Counted from the stretch's first letter, positions 1-10,673 are shown. The stretch: DNA of 64,000 bases from Straminergon stramineum (GCA_963920665.1 OY987264.1:34576906-34640905); one strand, 5' to 3'. Notes: generated by a model not told the origin, from the sequence alone. Translations and numbers: made by a program.

Positions 1-418
1 GCGGACAATTCACAGAGGCGGAAGAACTTGAGAGAGCGCAGCTGAATCACAGACTCCATAGTGTGGATTTGAAGTTAGGGCGCGGACTCCAGGGCGCGGA
101 CTTGAAGTCAGGGCGTGGACTTCAGGGCGCGGACTTGAAGTCAGGGCGCGGACTTCAAGGCGCGGACTTGAAGCCAGGGCACGGACTCCAGGGCGTGGAC
201 GTGTTCATCCAGCACAGGAGGCAGGACTTTGAAATGTGCTTGGGCTTTGACATTCTTCAGTCCCTCCTTTTTTTGGAGCGAGGGAACCATTAATTATAGC
301 CTCAACAACTTGTTTTGGATTCCGACAAGGCAATGAAAGCAAGATGCCAAATAAAGAGCTCCATTGACTAAGATTTGGAAGAAACTTCATGGAAGAGCAT
401 GTCCCCTTCATTGTGGTG
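1..418. repeat. Duplicated block, copy A (partner 3265-3616)
   Basis: Nearly the same sequence recurs in direct orientation at 3265-3616, starting with GCGGACAATTCACAGAGGCG and ending at TTCATTGTGGTG. The two copies differ by 66 bases, which equals two units of the 33-bp minisatellite inside. Homology stops abruptly on the right in both. The left boundary is unknown because the block begins at the window edge. No convincing reading frame spans it. It may be a duplicated promoter-like segment or the ends of an element; no coding internal region supports the latter. Confidence 0.8.
63..198. repeat. GC-rich 33-bp minisatellite (GGGCGCGGACT motif)
   Basis: About four 33-bp units alternate GGGCGCGGACTCCA with GGGCGCGGACTTGAAGTCA. 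In one frame they read as an 11-residue peptide repeat, but the ORF is short and probably not a gene. The same GGGCGYGGACT word appears near 2940-3020, 3233-3400 and in the divergent promoter at 8080-8200. The array is strikingly GC-rich against its AT-rich surroundings. Confidence 0.8.
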
Positions 419-429
419 AAAGATGTTAG

Positions 430-1480
430 CAAAGCTCTCCCATCCCAACTCTATGCCATTCATTTGCGTTTGGATCATTCTCTCTCACATATTTTTGGCT
501 TCATTCTTGAAACTCTCACATTCCAACTTATACTAATTTTTTTCTTTTGGTTGAATCATTCTTTCTTCTATTTTGTTCCTAAAACACTCCCATCCCAACT
601 CAAAGCCAAATGTTCATTTTTTGTTCCATCATTCCTTTCCCTATTTTTTTGAATCATTCCTAAAACTCTCCCATCCCAATTCATTGTTCTTTTTTTTATT
701 TGTTGAATCATCTCCTTTTCTATTTTGTTTTGCTTCATTATTTAGCAAGACTCTTTTCTAGTTTTCTTCCAACTCCATGCCGATCTTGATTTGTTGAATC
801 ATTCCCTTTCCTATTTCATTTTTGCTTATTTCCTAAAGTTCTCCCACCCCAATTCAAAGCCATTAATTTTTTGTTCCACCATTCCCTTTCCTATTTTTTT
901 TGGCTTTGGATTCCTAAACACTTCCATGCCATTTTCGGGGGGTGGATTAATTCCCTTTCCTATTTTATTTGTTTCATTAGGAAAGTTGTTCCATCCCAAG
1001 TTACACAAAAACTAAATGGCATTATTATTCCCATCCTAGTTTTTTTGGGCTTGATTAGCAAAATTGCTCCATTCCAACCCAAGACCCAACTCCCCCAAGG
1101 CCATTGAAATGATTTAATTTTTGTCTTCCCTAAACCCTTTCTAATTTTTTTTGGTTTCATTTGCAAGATTATTCTATCCCAACTCAATGCCATTTATTTT
1201 TTGGTATATCATTTACTTCCTAATTTTTTGTGGGCTTCATTTGCAACATTATCCCATGCCATCCCAATGCCCTTTATTTTTTGGATATCATTCCCTCCCT
1301 AGTTTTTTTTGGCTTGATTAGCAAAATTGTTCCATCCCACCTCAATGCACTTTATTTTTCGTATATCATTCACTCCCTATTTTTTTTGGCTTGATTAGCA
1401 AAACTCTTACATTCCAACTCAAGGCCATTTAGTTTTGTGGTATCCCAACTCAATGATAAATTATTTTTACGGTATCAAAT
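430..1480. repeat. Degenerate AT-rich satellite, ~78-bp unit
   Basis: A diverged unit containing CATCCCAACTCAATGCCATT, a T-run, GGTATATCATTCC and GGCTTGATTAGCAAAATT recurs about every 78-80 bases, clearest between 1177 and 1420. The units are too diverged to call exact copy number by eye. The same words return at 3850-5330. The small reading frames here are T-rich translations of the repeat and are not genes. Confidence 0.65.
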
Positions 1481-2846
1481 TGAAGTCTTTCCATTCTCTT
1501 TGCATGTCATATACACAAAGTAGGTAAGAAAAAAAATTGAGGATAAAGGCTATCATGTGCATTAGAAAATCAACATTGGCAATCGACACCTTGCATTAAA
1601 TCTTTAGGGTCACTCCATCCCAACTCCATTCCAACTCAATGATAAATTTTATTACAATACATTTCCATTCTCTTCACATGTCATAAAAAAATAGATAATA
1701 AACAAATATGAAGTTAAAGGCCATCACATGCATTAGAAAATCAAGAATGACAATGGATACTTTGCATTAAATCTTGAGTAGAAAAATTTAACCCATTTGT
1801 TTATGGTACATGGGGCAAAAGACTCTTTAATAAAAAGAAAAATAGTTAAAAAAAAATTCCTATCCATTTAGGTCCCAACTTTGTATAAAATAGAATTGTA
1901 GGGCCTTACATCGGATCCTACCCTTGGATTCCTTGCTTGCCTCGAATTCTCTTCCTTGGATTTCTTTCTCCCCGTTTTTCTTTGCTAGAATTATATTTTA
2001 GCAAAAAATCAAATTCAAGTATTTGTATTTGGGATTTAGGCCCTTAGGCTCAAACATTGTAACTTGTAACTAAAGTTTTGAATCATACCGAAATTAAATT
2101 TATGAAAGTTTGGATGACCCCATCCCTCGTTATGGGCATTGAATTTCAAAGCACTTACATTTGAAGTCAATGCCATTTTGGGGGGTTGGATAACTTGGAA
2201 GGGAACCATTTCTAAGAAAATAGCTACAAGGGATGGTTTTTGAATGGAAGCTCAGATCTTCCATTCTTTTGGATTCACGTGAAGGGACTAATATTTGAAA
2301 ATTCTTGGTATAAGGGTTTTTGGAAAAATTGATAGAATGAATTTTATTAATGAACCCATAGGTTTTATTTCTTCAAATCCATCATTCATAATAAAGGATT
2401 CAATTTGAGGCATATTAACTAAAAGAAATTTATTTCGGAAACGAGAAATTACAAGTTACATTTTCTTCTAAATATAAAGGGATTGTTTGTTTTTGCTCAT
2501 ATCTCTTCATTGTCTAGCCTTTGTGGCTTGTCCTTTTGTGTATTTTTTTTATGCAATGGTTCTTTCCATTTGTTAAAAAAACAAAAAAAATGTAAAGGGA
2601 TTCAAGTTTTTTTTATTACTTGGCAATTAGTACAAGGGACTATTGCTTAATTGAACGTACAAGTTAAATTGAAGTAGAATGATTGTGAACGCCAATCCAT
2701 GATTACGAATCATTGGTACAAGAAATTGATTTTCACATGAACTTACAAGTTATATTGATTTGAATGCACGAGAAGGGTTCTTTTCTAAAGGTAATTGCTA
2801 CATCTATTTGTTATTTAATTCAACCCTAAGCCATTAACTCAAAGCA
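1481..2846. other. AT-rich non-coding stretch
   Basis: No open frame of useful length, no RNA gene and no clear repeat array is visible. Two short related segments (around 1480-1590 and 1640-1770, both with a TCACATGCATTAGAAAATCAA-like word) suggest an old local duplication. Otherwise nothing is recognised. Confidence 0.5.
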
Positions 2847-2875
2847 TAAACCCTAAACCCTAAACCCTAAACCCT
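2847..2875. repeat. Interstitial plant telomere-type repeat, (TAAACCC)x4
   Basis: Four perfect tandem copies of the 7-base land-plant telomere unit lie inside otherwise unique sequence. They are too few to be a chromosome end. Such tracts can mark break repair, or be telobox promoter elements of the kind seen near plant ribosomal-protein and cell-cycle genes. No gene start lies next to it. Confidence 0.85.
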
Positions 2876-2929
2876 GCACTCTTGAAACCCTTGGTTAGAA
2901 TAATTCAAGAAGTTGGAGGGTGGAACTTC

Positions 2930-3030
2930 ACTGCGCTGGCGCTACTCAGGGCGTGGACGTCATCATAGGGCGGGGATTGAAGGGCGGGGACTTGAAGTTA
3001 GGGCGCGGACTCCACGGCGAAACTCCACTA
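2930..3030. repeat. GC-rich GGGCG-GGACT motif cluster
   Basis: Several copies of the GGGCGYGGACT word occur here (GGGCGTGGACG, GGGCGGGGACT, GGGCGCGGACT), followed by CTACATAAATGTAG. It resembles the promoter cluster at 8080-8225 and may be a decayed copy of it. No gene follows. Confidence 0.5.
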
Positions 3031-3264
3031 CATAAATGTAGGTGCGCACATGGGGATGCACTGGGCATGGGATCCCTCCTTCTTCCTATTTAATGGTCTT
3101 GGAAGATGGTGTCCCCCCTTTTCATGGAAAGAGGGAAACATTAAACGCTGTCACACCTTTCTTTAGAGTCCTCATATTCATGGAGAGAAAAGAATGCTTT
3201 CTCTCACAAATGTTTTTGCTGAATGGGCTGTGTTAGGGCGCGGACACAGGGCGCGGACTTCAGG

Positions 3265-3616
3265 GCGGACAATTCACAGAGGCGGAGGAACTTAAGAGAG
3301 CGCAACTGAATCACAGACTCCACAATGTAGATTTGAAGTTAGGGCGCGAACTCCAGGGTGCGGACTTGAAGTCAGGGCGCGGACTCTAGGGCGTGGACAT
3401 GCTCGTCCAGCACAGGAGGCAGGACTTTGAAATGCGCTTGGGCTTTGACATTCTTCAGTCCCTCCTTTTTTTGGAGCGGGGGAACCATTAATTATAGCCT
3501 CAACAACTTGTTTTGGATTCCGATAAGGCAATGAAAGCAAGATGCCAAATAAAGAGCTCCATTGACTAAGATTTGGAAGAAACTTCATGGAAGAGTATGT
3601 CCCCTTCATTGTGGTG
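3265..3616. repeat. Duplicated block, copy B (partner 1-418)
   Basis: This is the direct repeat of the block at 1-418, with small substitutions and two fewer 33-bp minisatellite units. A 105-residue minus-strand frame (3292-3609) covers it, with a shorter counterpart in copy A, but its composition follows the repeat and I do not regard it as a gene. After 3616 the two copies have unrelated flanks for about 230 bases. Both are then followed by the AT-rich satellite. Confidence 0.8.
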
Positions 3617-3849
3617 GGAAATGTTTTTCCTTACTTCTTGCAACACTTCAAACTACTTTGAACCAACAAATAGTTTAGGGTGTAAAAAAAGACTCTAAAT
3701 TCTAAAGTGTTTAGGACACTTTGAGGAAATATTTAGGAAATGTTTTGGAAATGTAGTGTACTAGATAAAAGGGTAAAACCTCATTTTGTTTAAAATGAAA
3801 GAAATAGTAGGGGGTTAAAAAAAATTCTAGGCCTTCAATACGTTACTTG

Positions 3850-5420
3850 AATTTTTAATTCCATCATTCCCTTTCCTATCTTGGGGGGCTTCATTCCTAA
3901 AACTCTTCCATCCCACCTCAATGCCATTAATTTTTTTGTAAATCATTCAATTTTCTTTTTGGCTTCATGAACTCTTTAAACACTTCCATTTCAACTATTT
4001 GCCCTCTGTTTTTTGTTCCACCATTTCTTTCTTCATTAATTCCTAAAACTCTTTTATTCCAACTCCATGCCAATATTCATTTGTTGCGTCATTTCCTTTC
4101 CTATTTTCTTTGCTTTCCATTTTTTTTCCTTCATTTATTCCTGAAACTCTTTTATTCCAACTTTAAGCAAGCTTTTTTTTATTCCATCATTCCCTTTCCT
4201 ATTTTTTTTACTCATTAGCAAAATTCTTCCATCCCAACTCAATAATAAATGTTTTTTATGGTACCAAATTGGAGTCTTTCCATTCACTTCCCATTTCTCA
4301 TATGAAGAAATAGGTAATCAATAATAAGATTTGTTTCATATCTCTTTCACATTTGTTTGCTTTTATTAACATTTAAAATGCACTTACATTCCAATGGATT
4401 GACATTTCTTTCCCTTCCCTAGTTTTCGTCATTGATTGGAAATGAATCCTACTCCAATTCAATGACATTTAATTTCATTCCCTAATTGTTTTTATCATTA
4501 AATCCTATTCCAATTCAATGACATTACATTTTTTCACCTAATTTTTTTTATCATTGAATATTTGAATCCTATTTCAACTCAATGACATTTCATTTCCTTA
4601 CCTAAATTTTATCCCCATTGAATCCTAATCCAATTCAATGACATTTCATTTTTCTCATTAACTTTTTTATTTATTAAATCCTATTCTAACTCAAAGACAT
4701 TTTACTTCCTTCCCTAATTTAAAGTTTTCAATTTTATTTTATGGTCATTTTTTGGTAACCATTTTATTGGATATGTACCTATTTCCTTCCCAATTTAATG
4801 ATTCCCATTTACCTTTCCCAATTTTGGGTGCTTCGGATAACAATACACTTCCATGCCATTTTTTTGGTAGGATTCATTCCCTTTCTGATTTTTTTTGCTT
4901 GATTAGCAAAATTGTTTCATCCCAAGTCATACAAAAACTAAATGGCATTATTATTCTCTTCCTAAATTATTTCCAACTCAATGCCATTTTTTTTTCATTG
5001 ATCATTCCCTTCCTAATTTTTTTGTACTTGATTAGCAAATTGCTCCATTTCAACCCAAGTGCATTTAATTTTTGTATTCCCTAAACCCATTCTAATTTTT
5101 TGGGGCTTGATTTGCAAGAGCATTTTATCCCAACTCAATGCCATTTATTTTTTGGTATATCATTCTTTCCCTATTTTTTTGCTTTTCTCCATCATTCCTT
5201 TGCCTATTTCAGTATTTTGCAATTAAATATGTACCTATTACCATCCCATTTTGGGGGGGGTTCCATCATTCCTTATTTCCTTTGCATTAATGACATTTCA
5301 AAAATGTTTTTTTCCTATTAAATGACATTTGTGGTCCTTCCCTAATTTTATTCATTGATTGGAAATTGGGAATGAATTTTACTCCATTTCAATGACATTT
5401 CATTTCATGGTATAAATAAT
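3850..5420. repeat. Degenerate AT-rich satellites (second tract)
   Basis: The 78-bp-type words of 430-1480 return here (CATCCCAACTCAATGCCATT, GCAAAATT, TTCCCTTTCCTATTTTTTT). Between about 4390 and 4730 a shorter unit built on CCAATTCAATGACATTTCATTT recurs roughly every 60 bases. No gene is visible. Frames such as 4752-5084 are repeat translations. Confidence 0.6.
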
Positions 5421-5633
5421 TTTAATATGTATGAAGTCGACAAGTCGTTTCAAATGGGTATGTGCAAAAAATAAACGAAGTCAATTTGGGCAAAACCATT
5501 CAAAACAAAATCATATATATTTCATATGCATAGTGTAATATAAAGTAGGAAAATATATAAGCCTATATAATGCTAGGAAAGTAAGTCTTCTAAGAAAACC
5601 TAAGCTCACTAGCTAGAACACTCTAAACTATAC

Positions 5634-7967
5634 TTAGTCAATGTTCATTGGACTACTTGCACTACCACTTGGTCCAGCCTCATTGTCATGTGTCCCGGCG
5701 TGGACTGGAAGGTCTTCATCTGAGCCCAAACGAAGTCTACGAACTGCGGATCGAGTTCTCCTTGCTGGTCCGTCTTCCTCTAATATAGCCCTCAATATTT
5801 GTGATTGTTTGAGGCTCTGAAGACATTGGAGAGTTCCCGGGCTATGTTGTTCTAACAAATAGTCCATCCCTTCATTTCGAAAGGTTTCTCGCCACTCTGA
5901 CTCCGATAGTTGTGCAAGTTCAGTAGGGTCTGGCATGCCAATGTCTTCCCCCATCCGCATCCCATTGTCGTCAGTAATGCGAACTCCATCAACGCCCCAT
6001 AACCATCCACGAGGATGAGGTCCAAATTGGAAGTGTTGTCCAACTTCGTTCCAATGCCCATTGAAGCATTGGAAGAAGAAATTCCGTCTTCCTTCGCTGA
6101 AGTTGTCCTTTAGTGGAACCAAGTGGTGGCACACCTCCACAATTTGAGCCGGATCTCTTTCCCAACCCCATTCGGTATAAAGGTTTTGTTTGTCCAACGA
6201 ATGGATGTTCAATTTCCAACTCCACACCAAGTCTGTTCCCCACTTTTGAGAATGATCAGGGGCATTTTCAGCATTGAATTCCCAATGCGGTGGCATGTAG
6301 GGAACTAATCCAAACAACTCATACAAGCGCTCATGGAAAGGAGCCTTGCACAATGAACAGTGTTGGCGAATAATCATCAAGCTAATTAGGTAGAATGGGT
6401 GGTACAAATGTTCACACGTGCCTAGGTGCATTCCACCTTCTGGGCCAAATGGATTAAGACAAATGGGACATGTAGTTCCATCATGCACGAAGGTTGAAGG
6501 ATTTGGCCACAGTAGTAATGGATTGCCTTGATGGTCGACGGCAGAGCCAACTGCATTCTTGAAATCCCAAGCATGTTTGGACCAATCGATGGATGTTGGT
6601 CCACCACCAATGTTGATGGTTGTCATTTCATCCATATTGAAAAGATCATCCACCAGGGCCCACGATGTCAAACCAAAAACCCTCTCTTGATTGTTCGCAC
6701 CATAATTGTTGTCTATTTTTTTGAATTCTTCCACCATTTGCCTAGTTCTGTCAACACTAAAGATGCATGCCATCTTCCATTGGTAATATTGCTCCGTCAA
6801 CGCATGCAATTGATTTTTCAATCTCAAATTGTTTGCAAGCGCGTCTGTCAGTTGGGTGCTTCGGTCAACTAGTATTGCTGCAATTACATTCGTGGGTAAT
6901 TCTCCGAAGGACAATGAATCTTCTTGAGTACCCATTGTTGCACCAACTTCTGTATGTTCCAATGGAATTTGAGAATTATTTGAAGGCCCTTGCGCTTCCC
7001 CTCGTGGATCCTGACTAGCATTGGTTAATGTTGCTGCCTCAAGAGCGTGTCGAAGTACCTCCATCTCAAGTTGTTGTTGATTGATGATGTTGTCCTTCTC
7101 TTTGATTTCTTCCCTCAATTTGTTGACATCATCATATAAAGAATGCAATTCCGCATTCTTGTCATTCACTTTGGTCAACAAACTCTGAATTCGGTTTGCA
7201 GCAGCTGTAACATCAAGAATTCCTATTGTTGGTTCGTCAGTAGGTGGCACCTGTTCCTCCACAACATTTTCTGGTAAAACCTCATTAGTTGCACACACAG
7301 CCCTCCTCTTTTTAGCACGTTGTTGTTGTGTTCTAGGGTTGACTACAATTGGTACATGAGATCCATCAGAGTTGCTGTCTGTAGATGAGTCCGAAGTGTC
7401 ATAGTTTCGTGGTGTGCGAACCTGTGTAGTTTTTTTCGATAGACCACCTTCTGGGTATCTTTTTACCCCCCTTGGAATGAATCCATTCTCTGGGGGAGGA
7501 ATTTTGACATTTTCCCCCATTGTCTTCAAAGTTGACCAATCCACTCTCTTGTTCAACTTCACCTCCGCATGGACCCCTCGTGCAATGAAAAGATGCACTT
7601 CATTGCGTGTGACGTTCGGGACATCATACAACACCTGGAACACCTCAATGCATCGGTTCGTGAACTCATTGTCAAGGCAATGTTTCAAATTTGCCTTGTG
7701 GAAGCGTCTATGAAAGCTATGTCGCTCTTCCGGGAAGACCTTGTCAATGTGGCACCACTTGATGTAATTGGTGCAGTCATCATAAGTCCATGGATCAGGC
7801 ACGTCCTCCCACCCCTTGAATGCAAGTTTGGCAGGGTTACGTAGAACATGCAGTCGCTTACGATGTTTGGTTCCTGCTCGCAGTCGGGTCTTGTCTCGTT
7901 CCTCCTTGGTCCTTCTTGGTGGTGTAGCCATTTTTGCAGAAAAATTCGAAAACCTCCAACGTGGCAA
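5634..7967 (-). CDS. 777-residue coiled-coil protein with RING-H2-like finger
   Basis: This is an intact single-exon frame. Residues 1-35 are strongly basic (nuclear-signal-like). Residues ~190-230 are Ser/Asp-rich. Residues ~255-320 form a heptad-like coiled coil. Residues 500-540 read as a RING-H2-like finger with Cys500, Cys503, Cys518, His520, His523, Cys537 and Cys540, but Tyr526 sits where the sixth zinc ligand is expected. The C-terminal third is Trp-rich and ends in an acidic/Ser tail. Met13 (codon at 7931) is an alternative start. A TATA box on this strand at 8060-8069 lies ~95 bases upstream of the first ATG. If it is a ubiquitin ligase, the altered finger may be weak or inactive. 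The family is not recognised by name; I recall similar proteins in moss genomes. A captured, transposon-borne gene is possible. Confidence 0.75.
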   Translation of the reverse strand: MPRWRFSNFSAKMATPPRRTKEERDKTRLRAGTKHRKRLHVLRNPAKLAFKGWEDVPDPWTYDDCTNYIKWCHIDKVFPEERHSFHRRFHKANLKHCLDNEFTNRCIEVFQVLYDVPNVTRNEVHLFIARGVHAEVKLNKRVDWSTLKTMGENVKIPPPENGFIPRGVKRYPEGGLSKKTTQVRTPRNYDTSDSSTDSNSDGSHVPIVVNPRTQQQRAKKRRAVCATNEVLPENVVEEQVPPTDEPTIGILDVTAAANRIQSLLTKVNDKNAELHSLYDDVNKLREEIKEKDNIINQQQLEMEVLRHALEAATLTNASQDPRGEAQGPSNNSQIPLEHTEVGATMGTQEDSLSFGELPTNVIAAILVDRSTQLTDALANNLRLKNQLHALTEQYYQWKMACIFSVDRTRQMVEEFKKIDNNYGANNQERVFGLTSWALVDDLFNMDEMTTINIGGGPTSIDWSKHAWDFKNAVGSAVDHQGNPLLLWPNPSTFVHDGTTCPICLNPFGPEGGMHLGTCEHLYHPFYLISLMIIRQHCSLCKAPFHERLYELFGLVPYMPPHWEFNAENAPDHSQKWGTDLVWSWKLNIHSLDKQNLYTEWGWERDPAQIVEVCHHLVPLKDNFSEGRRNFFFQCFNGHWNEVGQHFQFGPHPRGWLWGVDGVRITDDNGMRMGEDIGMPDPTELAQLSESEWRETFRNEGMDYLLEQHSPGTLQCLQSLKQSQILRAILEEDGPARRTRSAVRRLRLGSDEDLPVHAGTHDNEAGPSGSASSPMNID

Positions 7968-8059
7968 TCAAGTAGACCCTGCACAACGCTCACAACCAGC
8001 TCAACAAAGAGGTGGAAGGCTGAGAGTATGCAGGGCGGGCACAAATGGGGCGGAAACGG

Positions 8060-8069
8060 CTTTATATAG
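8060..8069 (-). promoter_or_regulatory. TATA box for the RING-like gene
   Basis: The minus strand reads CTATATAAAG about 93 bases upstream of the first ATG at 7967. That spacing gives a short leader of about 60 bases. The identical 10-mer occurs on the opposite strand at 8216-8225 for the divergent gene. Confidence 0.65.
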
Positions 8070-8079
8070 TTGGAGGTGG

Positions 8080-8215
8080 GGGACGCCAGGGCGTGGACGC
8101 CATCGCAGGGGGCGCGGACTCCAACGCTAGGGCGCGAACTCCATCTCAGGGGGCGTGGACCTCTGGGAGAGGGGCGGGAACTCTAAAAGTCAGGGTGTGG
8201 ACGTGAGCGGGGGGA
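8080..8215. promoter_or_regulatory. Shared GC-rich divergent promoter core
   Basis: Between the two mirrored TATA boxes lie about six copies of a GGGCGYGGACT/GGGCGYGAACT word, in a segment far richer in GC than the rest of the window. The position between two divergently transcribed genes suggests a common control region. The same word forms arrays at 63-198, 2930-3030 and 3330-3400, so it may be a mobile or amplified promoter module. Confidence 0.55.
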
Positions 8216-8225
8216 CTATATAAAG
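8216..8225 (+). promoter_or_regulatory. TATA box for the kinase-like gene
   Basis: CTATATAAAG stands ~195 bases upstream of the chosen ATG at 8420 (147 bases upstream of the alternative ATG at 8372). It mirrors the identical box at 8060-8069 on the other strand. Confidence 0.65.
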
Positions 8226-8419
8226 CGAGTCCCCGCCCTCATTTCTTTGCCAAGTCCGCGCCTTATGCCTCACACGCTAGTTCGTCCCCGCGGCCTATGT
8301 GAGTGAGTTTGGTGGGTGGTGGGCTTGGCCCGCATATGTGACTTGGTTTTTTTGAATTTTTTTTAACTTTCATGCTTTCGGATAGATACAGAGGCCCATC
8401 CTACCAAATTTTTTTCATT

Positions 8420-10000
8420 ATGACAGGGGAAGGGAGTGGATCTGCGGATAAACGTCCTATGTTTAAAGATTTGGATGATGTCGGTGAGATGGTAATTCCA
8501 TCCACGAACACATTGATGTCCTCAGGTTCATCAAATCCTTCCTCATCAGGCCAAAAGAAGCGCAAAAAACCCAAAAATCCCCATATGCCTCCACATGAAT
8601 TCATAGTTGAAGGGAGAGCAATAGCTGTGGTGTTCTACACTCGTTGAGGTACAACTATGTTGACTAGGGAGTATGTGGCGCACAATGAAGAAGGATACCA
8701 CAAATTGACAAGGGACTTGCGAAGGGAGCTGGAGTCAAAGTTTGAAGCATCTGAAAAATTCAACAATTTCTCTGATTATTGGTTGCACCAAGATTGGCTG
8801 GATAAACAAGTAGTTGCCCTCACAACCAATATAGTGTCAAATTGGTGTTACCACACGGGTAAGAAAGAGGATGGTAGCGATTGGGACATGCAAAACAAAG
8901 AGTTGGTTGCAAAATTGAAAATCATTCAAAATTTTGCTCAACAATTTTCTTCATCGCGTAAGAAAAAGCAAGCACCATGGAAAGCGACAATTGAAGACGC
9001 AATAAGGGCTCATTGTGTGAGTGGAACATTCAAGTGGCTTGAAAGTTCAGTAAAAGTCATCCCCATGCCAGAATAGAGTGCGGTTGGTTCATATGGGACC
9101 GTGAGGAAGGTGATGCTTACAAAACTTGAGAGCATTCCTAGTTGGATTTTTTTTGCTGGGAAGAGCTTGAAAACCACAAATGAAAAGGAGAAGCGCCAAG
9201 GAATCATCAATGAGGCGGGAGGGTGTCCAGTGATACATCCTGGCATCATTCGAATTGCGTACCTCCACCCTAAAACGATGGAAGGCTATACGCTGTGGTG
9301 GAATGGAGGATCTCTAATTTCTTTCTTATCCAAATACAATTCGAAAGTGAGCGAATTAGTGGATGCGGATGACATTGAGCGTGAACAAGGTACGGGGTTG
9401 ACAAAAGAGGAGCTTGCATGGGTTGCAACTTACCGAAAGAACCAAGTGAACTTGGCACTCTCCTTGCTTGTCATTGTGGGGAAATGCCACGATGCACAGT
9501 ACATGCACAACGACATAACTCCATCCAATGTTTTGCTCCATTTTGATGATTGGAAAGAACAGAGGGTGTACATAGGAATATGTGATTGGGGACTTTCTAG
9601 CCGAGTTGTAGAGAAGGAGCCATCAAGGTATGGCTTTCCCGGCATGGAGATTCTGGCAAAAGAGAAGAAGAAGCAAAGGTTTGCAGCCCCTGAATTGTTT
9701 TATGTATACGGAGAGCAAGGTTCAGCAAATTCAATTGAGGCCATGCAGAAAACACATTTGTACTCCATAGCTGCTGATGCACATGCAGTGGGATGGATAG
9801 CAGCTGCAATTTGGAAAGAGGACTGGAACCCCAAATACTTTACAACGAAGAATCCAGAGCAATATCATAACCTCAGGATCAAATTGGAAAGCCTCATAAA
9901 AGAGGATGTGAGTGAAAGGGCGTCAGTGCCAAATGTTCTAGACACATTGAGAAACACACCCCACTATTGGACTATGCCAGATTGTTGTTATCGTACATAG
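8420..10000 (+). pseudogene. Kinase-like gene with two in-frame stops
   Basis: Three segments lie in one frame, interrupted only by TGA at 8645-8647 and TAG at 9074-9076, giving ~526 codons. The first ~218 codons are a Lys-rich unknown domain. A protein-kinase fold begins right after the TAG, with a Gly-rich loop (AVGSYGTV) near 9080-9103. It continues with a candidate beta-3 Lys (FFAGKSLK), HPGIIR, HNDITPSN in place of HRDxKxxN (~9505), DWG in place of DFG (~9580) and AAPELF as the APE motif. The HxD Asp and downstream Asn are kept but the catalytic-loop Lys is Thr, so it may be a pseudokinase family. Both stops could be C-to-T changes (CGA, CAG). No frameshift is seen, so silencing looks recent. 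ATG 8420 was preferred to 8372 because the extra N-terminus has no conserved feature. Confidence 0.6.
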
Positions 10001-10673
10001 TATTTAGTTGTTTCACTTTTTGTAGTTTAGCATATAGTTTAGGCATAGAAGGTAAATCATCCTCATAGAGGACCATGTGTACCTACTTGGAAATTGCCAA
10101 ACACCTCAAAATATATATAAAATCAGATGTATTTTATACTCAAAATCTCATAATATATTAATATTTCATTTGATTGTTCTTTCTCATTGCATTTTTATGA
10201 GTTCTATGAATTGATGATAAAACTTAAAATAAAAACAATGAATGCAATAGTTTGGTATAAAAATACATACACTTTATGTTTTCACTATGCCTATGTTTTA
10301 GGAGTTCATGAAGCCCCCTAAAAAAAAAGAAATGATCCACCAAAAAAAAAATGACATTGAAGTAGATTGGAAGAATTTTAGGAATGAAGAAAAAAATATG
10401 GAGTGTTGGAGTGACTTGGAATATGGCATATGAAATATGAAATGGAAATATGTAAAAGCATATTAATTTAGCATATGTAAATCCAATCTGTGCCCTGACG
10501 ATCGCGTCTGCACCCTGCATGTTGCAGAATCCATGTGGCATCCACGTGGCCTATTTTTCTGTTTTCATGAAGTCAACTTTGTGTTGACTGTATCGGACGG
10601 GCGAGACCTCTAACGGACGTCCCGGACGGACGGACAGGCAAACCGGACGTCTATCTACTATGACAACCATGAT
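10001..10673. other. AT-rich intergenic stretch with CGGAC repeats
   Basis: This is the 3' flank of the kinase-like gene. It is AT-rich until ~10,490, then becomes GC-richer. Between 10,590 and 10,655 the word CGGACG(G/T) recurs five or six times. No gene is seen. Confidence 0.45.

Noticed and set aside
2847..2875. Chromosome end
   Set aside because: Only four telomere units are present, and complex sequence continues on both sides.
1..3616. LTR retrotransposon with LTRs at 1-418 and 3265-3616
   Set aside because: There are no TG/CA ends, primer-binding site or coding sequence between the repeats, and the length difference is a minisatellite change. A plain duplication is the safer call.
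8420..10000. Recoded stops (alternative genetic code or readthrough) joining the kinase-like gene
   Set aside because: Intact genes nearby (5634-7967 and the receptor kinase) use the standard code and end normally, and sister transposon copies keep CGA, CAG or TGG at equivalent stops. Simple decay explains the pattern.
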